This document shows, piece by piece, positions 33,523-46,015 of a DNA stretch of 64,000 bases (positions are counted from its first letter, which is position 1; every line of letters begins with the position of its first letter). Source of the DNA: Apoderus coryli (taxonomy: Eukaryota; Arthropoda; Insecta; Coleoptera; Attelabidae); assembly GCA_911728435.2 (NCBI GenBank), contig OU452205.1:5028260-5092259 (forward strand), in the 5' to 3' direction. The notes under the pieces were generated by a model. It worked only from the letters and a program-made list of their open reading frames with translations. It was not told the DNA's origin and ran no database searches. The translations under genes were made by a program, and so were the position numbers.

Positions 33523-35165
33523 AGATATATTTCATTCACCATCTTATGTTACAAAACATGTATAGTACGTCAAAAAAGAACAAAAATTAATCAATCAAAG
33601 TTACAGCAACAAAGAAAGGCTTACAAACAAATTAAAATAGCAACAACATAAAACAAACTAAAATCTAGAAAAATCTTACAATATCGCTTCTGAAATAGTC
33701 CTCAAAGATATAAAAAGCTTGAGATATCAAAAATGATTTAATACTTTTGTTAAACTGGACTTCACCAAGGTTCTTTATGTGAGACGGCAGCTTATTATAA
33801 AATTTAACACAATAATAGTCAGAACCTTTCCTAGTCCTCAATAGGCGGTGAAATTCAGGCAATATGTCATTTCGATTTCGCGTACCATAATTATACATAT
33901 CAGAGTGAAGAGTGAAATGCGAGGCATTGGTTCGAATATAGCCAATACAGTTTAAGATGTACAAGGAAGGCAAAGTAAGTAGTCCGTGTTCAACAAAATA
34001 CTTTTTACAGCAGTCACGCCAACCGAGCCCCAACATTGTACGTAAACATCTCTGTAGCTTGAATATTTTCATTGTATGGGAACTATGTCCCCAGTTCAAA
34101 ATACCATACGACATACGGGAAACAAAATAACCGTGATATACCGTCAACAGACTGGCGATTGAAACACTCTGCGCAAGCCTTCTGATCAGATAAATGACCC
34201 TGGACAGCGAGCACCCAAGCTCTCGAGCATGACTCTCCCAGGTTAATTTAGGATCAAGATGAACCCCAAGGAACTTCACGCGAACATCGCTCTGAAGATG
34301 GATAGGCGCAGAACGCAATGTAAAGTTCATGCTCTGAGTTTTAGCCTGATTCAAGCTCAGTTCATTTGCGAGAAACCAATTGCCTATGTCAGTCTCAACA
34401 GCATTAACCAACTCCTCTAAAGGGTCGTTTGGTCGATATCTAATCAGACTTGTTGTGTCGTCAGCAAAGAGGATTATATTTGAGTCCTCTTGAAATTTGT
34501 ATAAATCATTTACGTATATTAAAAACAGTAAAGGTCCCAAAACCGACCCCTGGGGCACACCCCGTCCAACCCTTCGTCTCTCAGAGTATCGTCCCCCATA
34601 GAAAACGTGCTGAAAACTATCGTTGAGATAAGAGCCAACCAAGGCAACACTGTCAACATCAAAGTTATAGTAAGAGAGTTTCTGAAGAAGTATCTCGTGT
34701 GAGACACAGTCAAAAGCCTTAGTGAGGTCATAAAAGGAAGCAAAGGTGTCACAGCCCTGCTCCATGCCATCCGAAACATATTCCAAAAGGTTATTAATTG
34801 CAAGAGTAGTAGATCTCTTATTACGAAAGCCATATTGACTTTGCATAAAGAGATTATTTGCTTCAAAATATTCAGTTATTTGATTTTTAATAATAGTCTC
34901 AAAGATTTTTGGAAAAAATTGGCAAGATCGATATTGGTCGATAGTTACTGGGTTCATCAACCGATCCTTTATTTTTGTAGATTGGAATAACCCTTGCCTC
35001 CTTCAAGACCGCCGGAAATACAGCGTCACCAATGCAATGGTTTATCAACTTAGTAAGCGGCACCACTAGCAGATTCTTTAAAGTCCCAATAATCCTAACA
35101 TTAAGCTCATAACAATCCGAGCTTTTTGTGTTTTTCATACCTGATAGTTTTTCACGTACTTCATA
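33523..35165 (-). pseudogene. CR1/jockey-like LINE inserted into a mariner
   Basis: The RT domain on the minus strand reads from VFPAVLKEARVIPIYKNKGS, across a one-base frame change near 34905-34930 (ILPIFSK/IFETIIKNQ), through FYDLTKAFDCVSHEILLQKL (catalytic Asp), GVPQGSVLGPLLFLIYVNDL and ILFADDTTSLI (catalytic Asp pair) to the C-terminus KSFLISQAFYIFEDYF, stop near 33665. 431 codons are open after the frameshift. It is 5'-truncated with no endonuclease. The 3' end is marked by a short ATAGATAGATAT tail near 33520. Being flanked on both sides by one mariner shows it is the younger insertion. Confidence 0.88.
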
Positions 35166-35340
35166 GCGCAACTTCAAGCTGCACTTCAACAAAGCAAAAC
35201 CCTTCTCGGAAGTGCTTGCAGTCAGTCAGCAAACGCAATACCCATCGGGATGACAGTTTTCGCACACGCAAATGTTCCATGACAAGCCACATGTCACAGA
35301 TATCTCCCTCAACTTTAATCTGAGGTCTTTCAGCAAGATA
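35165..35340 (-). pseudogene. mariner transposase, upstream half (split by a LINE)
   Basis: Minus strand: KVEGDICDMWLVMEHLRVRK followed by LSSRWVLRLLTD, the second helix-turn-helix and linker of mariner. Together with 33390-33522 this gives the expected order around DETWV. Confidence 0.72.
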
Positions 35341-35640
35341 CGCTCACCAATACTATCCTCATATTACATCAAAACATTTAAACGTTCACGGACAATATCT
35401 TGAATCGGCAAAAAAACCAGTAACTCCACCATATCACTCGACAATTTCTCGTTGAAACGAAGAATTCAAATGTGAACGGTTGAATCTTAGCAGCATTTTT
35501 GATGATTTCAAAAAATTTTGCATGAAGAATTGTGTGTAAAAGAAGAATCGTCAATTTACTGTTAAGAATCCGAACACTCAGTCGGCTGTTTGGGTACTCC
35601 AAAGTGAAAAAGAACCTGACAAAAGTCCCCAAAAAGATGT

Positions 35641-36410
35641 TCGCGATATTTGTTCCAATAAAGCAGCAAATGTAGCAACCATTCCTATGCTATTTTTTCA
35701 ACTTCAGAATAGATAGGAACTACACTCAAAAAACAAAATAGGTAACCTATTACAAAGCCTATAAATTTACAAAACTCTTTTAGCCAAAACTGGTTTTTAA
35801 ACTATTTTTAAAACTAGGTTCGTACTAAGTATGGCACATGAACAACAAATAAAATTATTACAAATTCAAAAATCCAATTTACAGTTTTAAGTACCTAACG
35901 TAGGTACGTACTTAAAACCCGCAGTCAACTCATAGGTATTGCATATACATATATCTTGAGGTACCTACAAATATCTCTGCTTATGGTAAATAGAATTTCT
36001 GGATGCAAACATCACATCTGTTTTTAAATGATATAAATACCGCAGATTTAGATAATTAAATATTTACTAAAATGAATACAGATGAAAATTAAAAGAAAAA
36101 AGAAGACACTCGTAAGAAACTAAAGAAGGATGTTAAGGATTTCTAGTAAACTATTACATTTTAATACCTTATGTCAAATTGATCCTTTTATAAATAAGCA
36201 CAAAGAACCCGTAAAAACTTTACTACTAGGTATTATAATTTTATATTTAGTAACACAAATCAAAATTTACATTGCGCTACCACGAATCATATGCTAATGT
36301 ACCTATACAAACTAATTTTTTTATAAAAAAACTTTTTTTTTTAAATTATAAAAACGTAACCTGTCAAAAATAAAGTCGTAAATTGGAGTAATTTCTAATT
36401 ATTGATAGTT
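35641..36410. other. No gene seen
   Basis: AT-rich; possibly intron of the minus-strand gene. Confidence 0.35.
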
Positions 36411-36416
36411 ACTTAC

Positions 36417-36545
36417 CACAAATATCAGATATATATCCCAATATTTTATTCCAACAACAGAGCACCAAAACTTTTACTATGTAATAATATCGGTATTCGA
36501 TATCCAACAATCACAATTAAAATGAAATCAACAAGATCAACGACA
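36417..36545 (-). other. Candidate 5' UTR exon of the minus-strand gene
   Basis: On the minus strand the sequence ends GATATTTGTG followed by donor GTAAGT (36411-36416). With the acceptor at 32995-33005 this gives a plausible leader exon spliced to the ATG exon at 32947-32994. The link is inferred only from strand, order and splice signals. Confidence 0.3.
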
Positions 36546-36665
36546 GTTCATTTATAAACAACTTGACAAGAAACAAAACGGCCGGTTCTACTCACGTGGG
36601 GGACTAACTGTTGCTTCTATTGGCTGCAGCTTGAGAAATGGACCAATAGCGTAGTGAAGTAAATA
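36546..36665 (-). promoter_or_regulatory. Candidate promoter with TATA-like, E-box and CCAAT elements
   Basis: Upstream of the proposed leader exon there are TTTATAAA (about 36550), CACGTG (about 36593), ATTGGCT and GACCAATAG (about 36618-36652). This clustering is seen directly; promoter function is inferred. Confidence 0.3.
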
Positions 36666-38185
36666 TAAACGTTCGTCCTAATTTAAAATCTTAACAATGG
36701 ATTTGAATTTAAGATTTTTTGTGAAATATTAAATAGGTAGGTACCTACTGCCGTTGTAATTGATAATTATACGATTGTTGGAAATATTATCATGATATCT
36801 GATGAAGTGATTATAAATATCGGCTATCTGTATCATATAGTGTTTATACTTGATGATTTTAGTAGTTAACTTTAAATGTTAATTATTTGTTAAAGCAATA
36901 ACAACAATAACTTCGAAAAATATTAATTATTCGTTCTCTTATTCGACTATTTGAATTTAACGGTTTAGCTATGCAGACAAATTCTTTTTTCACGAATTAT
37001 AATAATAAGTATACATCAACCCACTTATAGGGTAAACTAACTAGGTACACAATAACAATGACTATGTTAGTGTGGGCGAGATTATAAGAAATTCAAGTGG
37101 TCTTTACCATATAGGTAGCTATGTATAAATTATTTGCGTTTTTTGACCCGATGATCTTGTTATTTATTTATGGCAGTTGTTAATAAGTTAATTTGTTTTA
37201 TTTGTAACGGTTTTTTGATGCGATTATGATTTGACCGTTATTGAGATTAAATTATTATAAACTTCATATTCTCAATTTCAGATAAGTATAACTTTTACAT
37301 TGTCCTCTGTCTGGTTACTGAGAATTTTCAACCTTGATCTGTGGTAAGACAATGCTAGTACGTACCCACTAAAACCTCTTCGGTGAAAAAAGCTATGTAT
37401 TCCTCCGGGGCCTCTCGTTTCGAGTGCAAAAAGATTCAGGACTAAATCCCCTTGTCTTAGAATAACTTGATTTGGTCGTCATGTTAGTGTCTGCAGGATT
37501 TGTTGATATGTCATCCCTTTTCTTTGTTACTATTCTCTGTCTCGTTCAAGTTGACATCTTGGCCTATTGAATCTGCTGCTTCGTAGTCTACCACTGTTCT
37601 AACCAGCGGATTCACATGCATTTCCGCCTTTTCGAAGACCATGGTAGAACCCTTTGTACTTAGTGAGTGAGTTAAGACCCCGATCCTTTCGGATGCAGTT
37701 GTTTCTCTCATACCATGGAGCGTTGACGGCCATTCTAATGCATGACAGCATGACCCCATGCACTTGAGTCATAGCTCAAGCCAAGGTAGCCACCACAGCC
37801 ATATAATATACACCTGTGGAGTAAACCAATTATCTGTATAGTAGGCCGCAAAAGTGAGTTTCAAAATCAAATAAACTTCTTCTTTTTTTACGTAGGACAG
37901 TATAGTTGATGTGATATAATCACCTCCCACTCACTTACATAACTGTTGTAAACGGCTACTTTTGTAAAGGGACACCGCTGTAACATGACGCTAGTGAAAA
38001 CATCTGATATTTGATATGAAAAGATTTTTAGTTCATAAACATAGGTTAGTTTTCAGAATATTAAATACCTAGGTATTTGTTTATCAACAAAAAATGATGG
38101 CGTTCTATAAACCATACACATTAATATAAATTTGCAGGTATATTTTAAGTTCTATTGTTAATACGAACTCAATATCTTCAATATT
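36666..38185. other. 5' flank of the zinc finger gene, no clear gene
   Basis: A minus-strand open frame at 37511-37759 is not recognised and may be transposon-derived. No promoter motif was confidently assigned. Confidence 0.35.
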
Positions 38186-41100
38186 ATGGAATTGGATTTT
38201 ACGAAAATATGTAGAATTTGTATGAGCGAAGGTGTAATGATGTCAATTTTTAAAGTTAATATCTCCAAAAAACTGATGGCTTGTGCTTCCGTACAGGTGG
38301 GTAATGATCAACGATTTTATTCTTTAAAATATTTTAATGCGAATAAAAATCGTAAGACCATTAGACTAGGCATATTAGAGACATTTTAAATAAGAGACCT
38401 CTTTCTGTAAGAATCAGCTTACCTTCTGTATGGTTGTATTGGAAACTTTGCCGTTCTTAATCCAGTTAGTTCTTTCGCAGCACCAATCAAGTCACCAGTT
38501 AAAGAAAGAACAGATTGAGGGTAGTAATAATGTAGCCATGTAAATGTTTAAACTATCAACTACGCGAAGCCAGTCACTCATAAGCTGCGGTCTTGGATGT
38601 CCGCGCAATTTCAAACCAAAAGTGACATGTACGAGCGTTTCATCAAGCAATTTTCGTTCAAATTTGATCGTATTTATGCGAGATTTTTCGTCCTCACTGT
38701 ATTTATCATACATAGTTAAGACAGTCATAAAAAATCGACCTCACAATTCGTTCTTTTTACAGGTTTGGCAAAACGATGGACTACCAACTCAAATTTGCAA
38801 TAAATGTTCTGCCAAATTGCACATCTCCTTCCAATTCAAGAAGCAATGTGAAAAATCAGATGCCAGATTACGACTGTATTTATCAAAGTTAAAAGATAAT
38901 GAAATTTGTAATACAGAATTAGAACAAAATACCACGCAATTACACGAAGAATCAACAAATAATGACACGGCTCTCGGAAAAATTCATAATATCGATGTTA
39001 ATAATACAATAAGGCAACATGACAATTCACAAGCTACAAATAATTGTCTTTACATTGAATTACCGCCTACGGAACCGAACTACTTAGTTGCGCCGAATCA
39101 AGTACAAATTTCTCAATTCAATTATAATGATGCACATATACAAATTCACAATGTACATGGTGTTGGACAAACCTACACTGGATCTTATGCAATACCAATG
39201 CAACCTGCTGGTGGTATCTTACCTCCTGCCCAACTGGGTATACAACATACAAATGGTGTACATCAAACTGAAGTCGTTCAACCGGACGAGGAAAAAGAGA
39301 AGTCTGGAAGTAATAAGAAAATTAATAAAATCTCCAAGAATAGTAATAAAAGTGCTGATCCTAAACAATGTCAAACGTGTAGTAAAGTGTTTGGTACAGT
39401 TGCGAAGTTAAGTAGACATGTTAAGACCCATTCGTCGTATATGCCGTATAAGTGTAAAATTTGTAGTAAAGCGTTTTCCCATAGCGGTAATTACAAGATA
39501 CATTTGCGGATGCATACAGATGAAAGACCTTTTAAGTGTTCTATATGTAATAAGGGGTGTCGGCAGCTGCAGGACTTGGAAAAACATATGCGAACACATA
39601 CAGGTACTTAATAATAAAATAATAATAATCTTTATTCAGTAAGTAACCATATATCGCTCATACAATACTCAGTATAGCTAAACAATATACAATTACTCCT
39701 CGAAAAGGCAGAACTGCAACTGGCAAACTTGGTTTGCAAGTTGTTTTGAAAACGCAACCTTATACACAAAAAGACAACACACAGCTCTCTAATTACAAAA
39801 ATTCATAAGCAAATTATACAAAACAAACATTAAGTCAGACTACGCTTAAGGCGCTTCGAGAATGTAAAAATTTAACTAGATTTGCATTGAGGGGAGAGGG
39901 CATTATATAACCTTGCTATATCGAATGTAAAGCTTCTCTCAAATATACCAGCTCGATGAACAGGCGGTGTTAAGCTGCCTCTAAAACGCAAATTCAAGTT
40001 GTGGACATCTGTGCGAAACGTAATTCTTTTGTAAAGATATACAGGCGATCGTCCATGCTCTCGTCACACCTGCTAGTGTCGGAGACGGTACTAAGTAGTA
40101 GAAGTAAATAAATCCTAGACGTCAGAACCGAGAATGACTCATTTTGCATCCTTTTTGCTAAGTTATAAGCAATATTATGCCAGGATAGTTAAAACCACAA
40201 GGACCACAATGTGTCGTGGGTAAGATTATAAACTTTAACGATGTTCGATTTTTCTGTGTTGGTTTACCTCACCTCCAAAAAAAAACACTGTGTCTGAGGC
40301 GTACAGGCATATACGTCTCTTCATCGACCCTACTATTTTTTTCTTTTTGTACCCTGCAACGACCTCAGAAATCCTCCGAAAGTCTTAGAGAAGATCCTCA
40401 TACTTCGTCCGTGTCAAGAAGAACGACTTCGGGCCTATTTGGTGTTTCGGTTTCATTTGACGGAACCTCTGCGATCTGAGCGTATGACAAGCACCAAGGT
40501 TTTAACAATACTGTACGAGTTCTGTTGATGGAAATCTCTGGCGCGGAATGACAAGCCCTGCATTGAATTGTAGGGACCTCAAGACCCAAAATCTGAGAGC
40601 CAATAATATAGTGTCAGACTTTGGCACAATGGTGTTATGGAAGACATCGTGAAAGGCAGTCTTAAGCCTTCACAGCTCATTTGCTGCTGCATTCTCGTAG
40701 CATGTGAAGATACGGAACTGACCTTTCTGAAATATACTACTCTAGTTAGAATTCGCCTCATGACATGGAGTTCTCTAGATATCAAAAGACTTGACAACAA
40801 GGAGGAATGTAAGTAGCAACTAGTCCCTGATACTGCAGAAGATGTGCAATATTGGCTTTGATGAGGATCTCCTGGTGTTTTTTATACTTACCTAACTAAT
40901 CGTAAACAGTTCGTTGAATACAATGGACATAGGTCTGATTATTTCATACCCACCAGTGGTGCCCCACAGGGCAGTTCTGTTGCTCCCCTTATTTTCTCAA
41001 TTTTCATTAATGACATATCGGAGAGCTTTTTGAGCAGTTACTTGATTTTTGCAGATGACTTCAAGATTTACAGAGCTGTTCGATCTCTTGCTGATTGCGA

Positions 41101-44100
41101 ATTGTTGCAGGCTGATCTGTCGAGGCTCGAGCTGTGGTGCCATACTAACAAACTGCCTTTGAATGTGGGAAAATGCAAACTTGCTGTATTCTCCAGGTCG
41201 CAGAGCACACATATGTTTCCCTACCGGTTATGTAATACCATTCTTGACTCATGTGAGGTCGTCAGGGATTTGAGAGTCTATGTGGACACCAACTTACAAT
41301 TTACAACACATACACAGCACCTACTATGTGACTCTTTTCGTATGCTTGGTTTTTTGTTTCGAATAACTAAAGAATTTAACAACGTTGAGTGTCTGACCAA
41401 TTTGTTCAATGCGTTAATCAGATCTAAGCTTGAGTATGTTTCCAATATATGGTATATACATATAAGACAGGTTGAGAGTGTTCAGCGTAGATTTCTCAAG
41501 TACTTAGCGTTCAAAATTGATGGGCATTTTCCGTCGCGCGGATATGATCATCGCATGCTCCTTGACAGATTTACATGAGCTCCTTGGCTACACGTAGAGT
41601 ATATGCTGGACAGGTGTTCCTCTTTAAAATAATTAATGGTATGATTGACTGTCTTCAGCTGCTGGAGCGGATTGGTTTCAACATTCCACAGTTTTTTTCC
41701 AGAAACGCTAGGTTATTCCATATGCATACACTTCGTACCAACTATGAGTATAGGGCACCTTTGTTTAGAGCATTACAAGAGTGCAATGCACGAGGGATCA
41801 GCAGTGAGGTCGATTACTTTGACCAAACACTACTTGGGTTTAGGGCCCAGTTGTCTCGCCTCCTATATCGTTCCGAAGATTAGCTTACTGTGAGATCTTA
41901 TTTATTATATACACATATTCTTTTCCTAAATTAATTTCGATGTCATTAGTTTTAACTCAATAATGTTTATGTTTCCTATCTTAGTAACAATTTTTAGTGT
42001 TATTGTTTCTTAGATAATGTAAAGTAATTCCCTAAATATGTACAATAATTTTCAAGAGTTTGCCTTGTTAAACCTGTTAGGCAAGAAATGAATAAATAAA
42101 ATAAATAAACTAGTTCAGTCAAGCCTTTTGGTAGTCGATTCAGGCCAACGATATTTTGATTCAAGAGAAATGCGCAGATTCTTGCGTGATAGTAGCAACA
42201 AGCTAATCATAATCAATGGTACAGATTCCGTTTAACAGACAAATTATATTTTGTTAAAAAAGTTGTAATAATAAATAATTGATAACCATTTACATCACAA
42301 ATATTCACAGTTTCGTAAATGATGACCAGACCACAAAATCTTAATTACTGAACACAATTAGATTGCCTTAACGGTCTGAAAGTTCCTGCTTCTAGAATTT
42401 TAATTAAAAAAAAACACAAACATTATTATTAATAAATAGCTGTAATAGCACAAGCACTTTATTTCCAAATTTAAATTGAAACACAACAATCAACAATCCC
42501 TCTTTACATGGCTTAACCGCAAAAATACTTTCATGGTGGCATATGATTGGCCCGTTAAAACATTTATTATATACACATATTCTTTTCCTAAATTAATTTC
42601 GATGTCATTAGTTTTAACTCAATAATGTTTATGTTTCCTATCTTAGTATTGGTAACAATTTTTAGTGTTATTGTTGCTTAGATAATGGAAAGTAATTCCC
42701 TAAATATGTACAATAATTTTCAAGAGTTTGCCTTGTAATTGGTTGTTAAACCTGTTAGGCAAGAAATGAATAAATAAAATAAATAAACTAGTTCAGTCAA
42801 GCCTTTTGGTAGTCGATTCAGGCCAACGATATTTTGATTCAAGAGAAATGCGCAGATTCTTGCGTGATAGTAGCAACAAGCTAATCATAATCAATGGTAC
42901 AGATTCCGTTTAACAGACAAATTATATTTTGTTAAAAAAGTTGTAATAATAAATAATTGATAACCATTTACATCACAAATATTCACAGTTTCGTAAATGA
43001 TGACCAGACCACAAAATCTTAATTACTGAACACAATTAGATTGCCTTAACGGTCTGAAAGTTCCTGCTTCTAGAATTTTAATTAAAAAAAAACACAAACA
43101 TTATTATTAATAAATAGCTGTAATAGCACAAGCACTTTATTTCCAAATTTAAATTGAAACACAACAATCAACAATCCCTCTTTACATGGCTTAACCGCAA
43201 AAATACTTTCATGGTGGCATATGATTGGCCCGTTAAAACATTTATTATATACACATATTCTTTTCCTAAATTAATTTCGATGTCATTAGTTTTAACTCAA
43301 TAATGTTTATGTTTCCTATCTTAGTATTGGTAACAATTTTTAGTGTTATTGTTGCTTAGATAATGGAAAGTAATTCCCTAAATATGTACAATAATTTTCA
43401 AGAGTTTGCCTTGTAATTGGTTGTTAAACCTGTTAGGCAAGAAATGAATAAATAAAATAAATAAACTAGTTCAGTCAAGCCTTTTGGTAGTCGATTCAGG
43501 CCAACGATATTTTGATTCAAGAGAAATGCGCAGATTCTTGCGTGATAGTAGCAACAAGCTAATCATAATCAATGGTACAGATTCCGTTTAACAGACAAAT
43601 TATATTTTGTTAAAAAAGTTGTAATAATAAATAATTGATAACCATTTACATCACAAATATTCACAGTTTCGTAAATGATGACCAGACCACAAAATCTTAA
43701 TTACTGAACACAATTAGATTGCCTTAACGGTCTGAAAGTTCCTGCTTCTAGAATTTTAATTAAAAAAAAACACAAACATTATTATTAATAAATAGCGGTA
43801 ATAGCACAAGCACTTTATTTCCAAAATTAAATTGAAACACAACAATCAACAATCCCTCTTTACATCACTTAACCGCAAAAATACTTTCATGGTGGCATAT
43901 GATTGGCCCGTTAAAACATTTATTGACAGATCAAATTCTAATATATGACATTACCATTACTCTCAGCTCTCAGGCAAACGAGCACTTCAGTACTTTTACA
44001 ATGATAAATTATTTTAGGTGAGAGACCACACAAGTGCCAGATGTGTCCGAGAGCATTTTCAACTAGTTCAAATTTAATAGCACATGTAAGAATACATACT

Positions 44101-45328
44101 GGAGAACGTCCTTATGTATGTTGTGTATGTCAAAAAGCATTTTGTCAATCAAATGAACTAACAAAACACATGCGAACGCACACTGGAGAGAAATCGCATA
44201 TCTGTGATATTTGTAATAAAGGTAAGCATTAAGTATGATCATTTGCAGCATGCGCCGCAGGCAAGTGCTCGGAGCCACAATAATTGCAGTATCGTCAGCA
44301 AATATCAGGAATATCAAGGGGCCCAAACACTTCCCTGTGGAGTTCCCACATCCGAGGTGCACTCATCAGACACAGCCTCACCTACTCTAACCCTAAAGGA
44401 TCTATGCTTCAGAAAAGATGTAAACCAGCGGTTTATAGGACCACGGATTCCCAACGCGTCCAGCTTCTGAGCAACAAACTCAAGATCTACCAAATCAAAG
44501 GCCATGGTCAAATCAAAAACCAAGGCGATCACAAACTCATTCTGATCCAGCCTGTCATACACAAAGTTCATGAAATCGACAGTATTCGACTCCGTGGCAC
44601 GACCACCACGAAAGACTTGTCTTGTACCTAGAAACTCAGGCGAGGCCCGGCATCTCCACTCATCGCTATCATCACTGTTTCCCAGGCAGGTCCGATTGCT
44701 CTTCCTGCACTCCTCTACCAAGCAGCATTCAGTCATTGGTGCCTTCCAAAGTTTCATAGCTGTAAGACTATAGCAGTGTGTATTTGTGTCCTTATCCAAG
44801 TTACTCACTTATCTTTATTTGATAATCGAAAGAACCTTGTCTGCACAAGACAGAAAGACATCAAGCAATGCACCAAGGGCGTTTCCCAAACTTATTAATC
44901 TCTGATCAACTTTGGAACAATGATGATCACAAGACTATACTGAATAGTTTTGAGTTAAAATATATTTTACCACATTGATAATTGAAGGCCTGGCATAAGT
45001 TGACTCTAAAAGAATAAATAAATGAATTTTATATAAATGTTTTTTTTTTGTAGGATTCAATGGATCGAGTAGCCTCACAGTTCATCGACGATCACATACA
45101 GGAGAACGTCCATATGTATGCAGTACGTGTAACAAGGGTTTCTCACAAGCGCGTTGTTTAGCCGGACATATGAAACGACACACCAATACTGAGGAAAAAT
45201 CGTTTAATTGCACTCAGTGTTTAAGCTTATTTCCAACCTCAGACGACCTCGTAGCCCATCTTAAAACTCATGAAAGTATTGAAGTGATTAAAGATACTAA
45301 AACGGTTATAATTGATGAATATAAGTAG
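38186..45328 (+). CDS. ZAD-C2H2 zinc finger transcription factor, 4 exons
   Basis: Exons 38186-38296, 38763-39603, 44018-44221, 45054-45328; GT-AG introns, phases 0, 1 and 1, 476 aa. The N-terminal ZAD is formed by C9/C12 (exon 1, ICRICM) and C49/C52 (exon 2, ICNKCSAKL), a zinc-binding dimerisation domain typical of insect regulators. A 170-residue polar linker includes a Lys/Asn-rich stretch just before the fingers. Eight C2H2 fingers follow (about residues 240-458), joined by TGERP-like linkers (HTGERPYVC): three in exon 2, two and a half in exon 3, and the rest in exon 4, with finger 6 split across intron 3. The acidic-ended tail is IIDEYK. It is expected to be nuclear and sequence-specific DNA-binding. 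AATAAA lies at 45395. ZAD proteins diverge fast, so no orthologue is named. Confidence 0.94.
38492..38728 (-). other. Unidentified minus-strand open frame in intron 1
   Basis: 78 codons open opposite to the host gene, with a coding-like composition ([20 protein letters not shown]..., then [20 protein letters not shown]). I do not recognise it. It may be a transposon ORF fragment or an unlinked exon. Confidence 0.25.
39612..40130 (-). pseudogene. LINE 3'-end fragment in intron 2
   Basis: The minus strand reads [20 protein letters not shown] followed by [18 protein letters not shown], the C-terminal end of a jockey/CR1-like ORF2 (family pattern: FxRSFxxxAxxLWNxLP). It ends near the AATAATAATAAT stretch at 39613, probably its tail. 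Confidence 0.65.
40860..41883 (+). pseudogene. Jockey-like LINE RT fragment in intron 2
   Basis: Plus strand: [20 protein letters not shown] (about 40955-41015), [13 protein letters not shown] (catalytic Asp pair, about 41043), [20 protein letters not shown], then the C-terminal region [19 protein letters not shown]. There is one frame change/stop near 41575, after which [19 protein letters not shown] runs to the stop at 41883. The 3' UTR follows and seeds the tandem array. 5'-truncated. Confidence 0.88.
41901..43920. repeat. Tandem triplication, 678-bp unit, in intron 2
   Basis: Three head-to-tail copies: 41901-42562 (662 bp), 42563-43240 (678 bp), 43241-about 43920. Each starts TTTATTATATACACATATTC. 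The first copy lacks 6 and 10 bases present in the other two; copies 2 and 3 differ at only a few positions, all near the end of copy 3. The unit joins the 3' UTR of the LINE at 40.9-41.9 kb to single-copy intron DNA, so the array arose after that LINE inserted. Confidence 0.95.
44222..44810 (-). pseudogene. LINE RT fragment in intron 3
   Basis: Minus strand: [20 protein letters not shown] (catalytic Asp, about 44490-44550), [15 protein letters not shown] and, in a neighbouring frame, [12 protein letters not shown] (Asp pair, about 44270-44310). 5' and 3' truncated, with a frame change near 44315. CR1/jockey-like. Confidence 0.8.
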
Positions 45329-45394
45329 GTAATTTATTGTGGAGTGTTATAGTAAATTACATACAGGGTTAGTATAAAGAAAAGAGGAGCTCTG

Positions 45395-45400
45395 AATAAA
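45395..45400 (+). terminator. Polyadenylation signal of the zinc finger gene
   Basis: AATAAA 67 bases past the stop codon at 45328. Confidence 0.5.
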
Positions 45401-45791
45401 GAATGTTGGGAGCAGTGTTGTCATATTTTAATGTTTATCTTTTTATTCCTCAAGTCACTTTACCGCGCTGGTTCTTTCTTATAAACATTTTTGTTTTAGA
45501 TCATTTACACGTGTTATTTGACTTTTTCTTATTCAATTCGGTTATTCTGGACAAACAGGGAGCAAAAATCTGTAGACATTGTCAAAAATGGGCATGGCTT
45601 ACTAAAAATGAAATTATTTTGTATTCTGGAACATTTTCTCTCAAAAACGATAGAAAATATTGCTCACAGAAAACTGCAAAAAAAGCATGGAGCCAATAAA
45701 ATATTTTAACATCAAAAATTTGTGTTTTTTTTTACTATTATAAAGCATATTTTATCTGCTTTACGGCGATAGGTCACTTTTGATATCCATC

Positions 45792-45980
45792 CATAATTCT
45801 CGAGAAAATTGCGTTTCAAATTTCACCAGTTAGGTAGTTGGAACATATTATCTTATTACAATTAGAATACCTACAATATTTTCAAAGAGGATTTTGGGGC
45901 GTCATTGATAGAGCGTTCGCTTCCCATGCGGAAGGTTATGGGTTCGAATCCGAGCTCTAACAAAACTTTTTTTTTTTTAG
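45792..45980 (+). repeat. tRNA-like SINE copy
   Basis: A leader (ATAATTCTCGAGAAAATTGC...) shared with 9390-9530 precedes a tRNA-like part: an anticodon-arm-like hairpin with loop TTCCCAT (CCC, Gly-like) and a perfect B-box GGTTCGAATCC at about 45940-45950, then an A-run followed by T-run. Two copies with the same order in one window support a SINE family rather than a tRNA gene. Confidence 0.6.
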
Positions 45981-46015
45981 GAAATAGTCCATTACTATGA
46001 GTGGAGTTCAGTATA

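Noticed and set aside
38544..38762. An upstream ATG extending exon 2 of the zinc finger gene to 38544
   Set aside because: It would replace the first half of the ZAD zinc-binding site with intron sequence; the exon 1 splice restores the C-x2-C pair.
41901..43920. CRISPR-like or satellite array
   Set aside because: Only three copies of a 678-bp unit containing LINE 3' UTR; a simple tandem duplication.
45403..45699. 98-codon protein after the zinc finger gene
   Set aside because: Overlaps the 3' flank after the poly(A) signal and resembles nothing recognised; likely chance.
45792..45980. A functional tRNA-Gly(CCC) gene
   Set aside because: The T-stem is mispaired, no clean acceptor stem is seen, and the same leader plus tRNA-like order recurs at 9.4 kb, so SINE is the better call.
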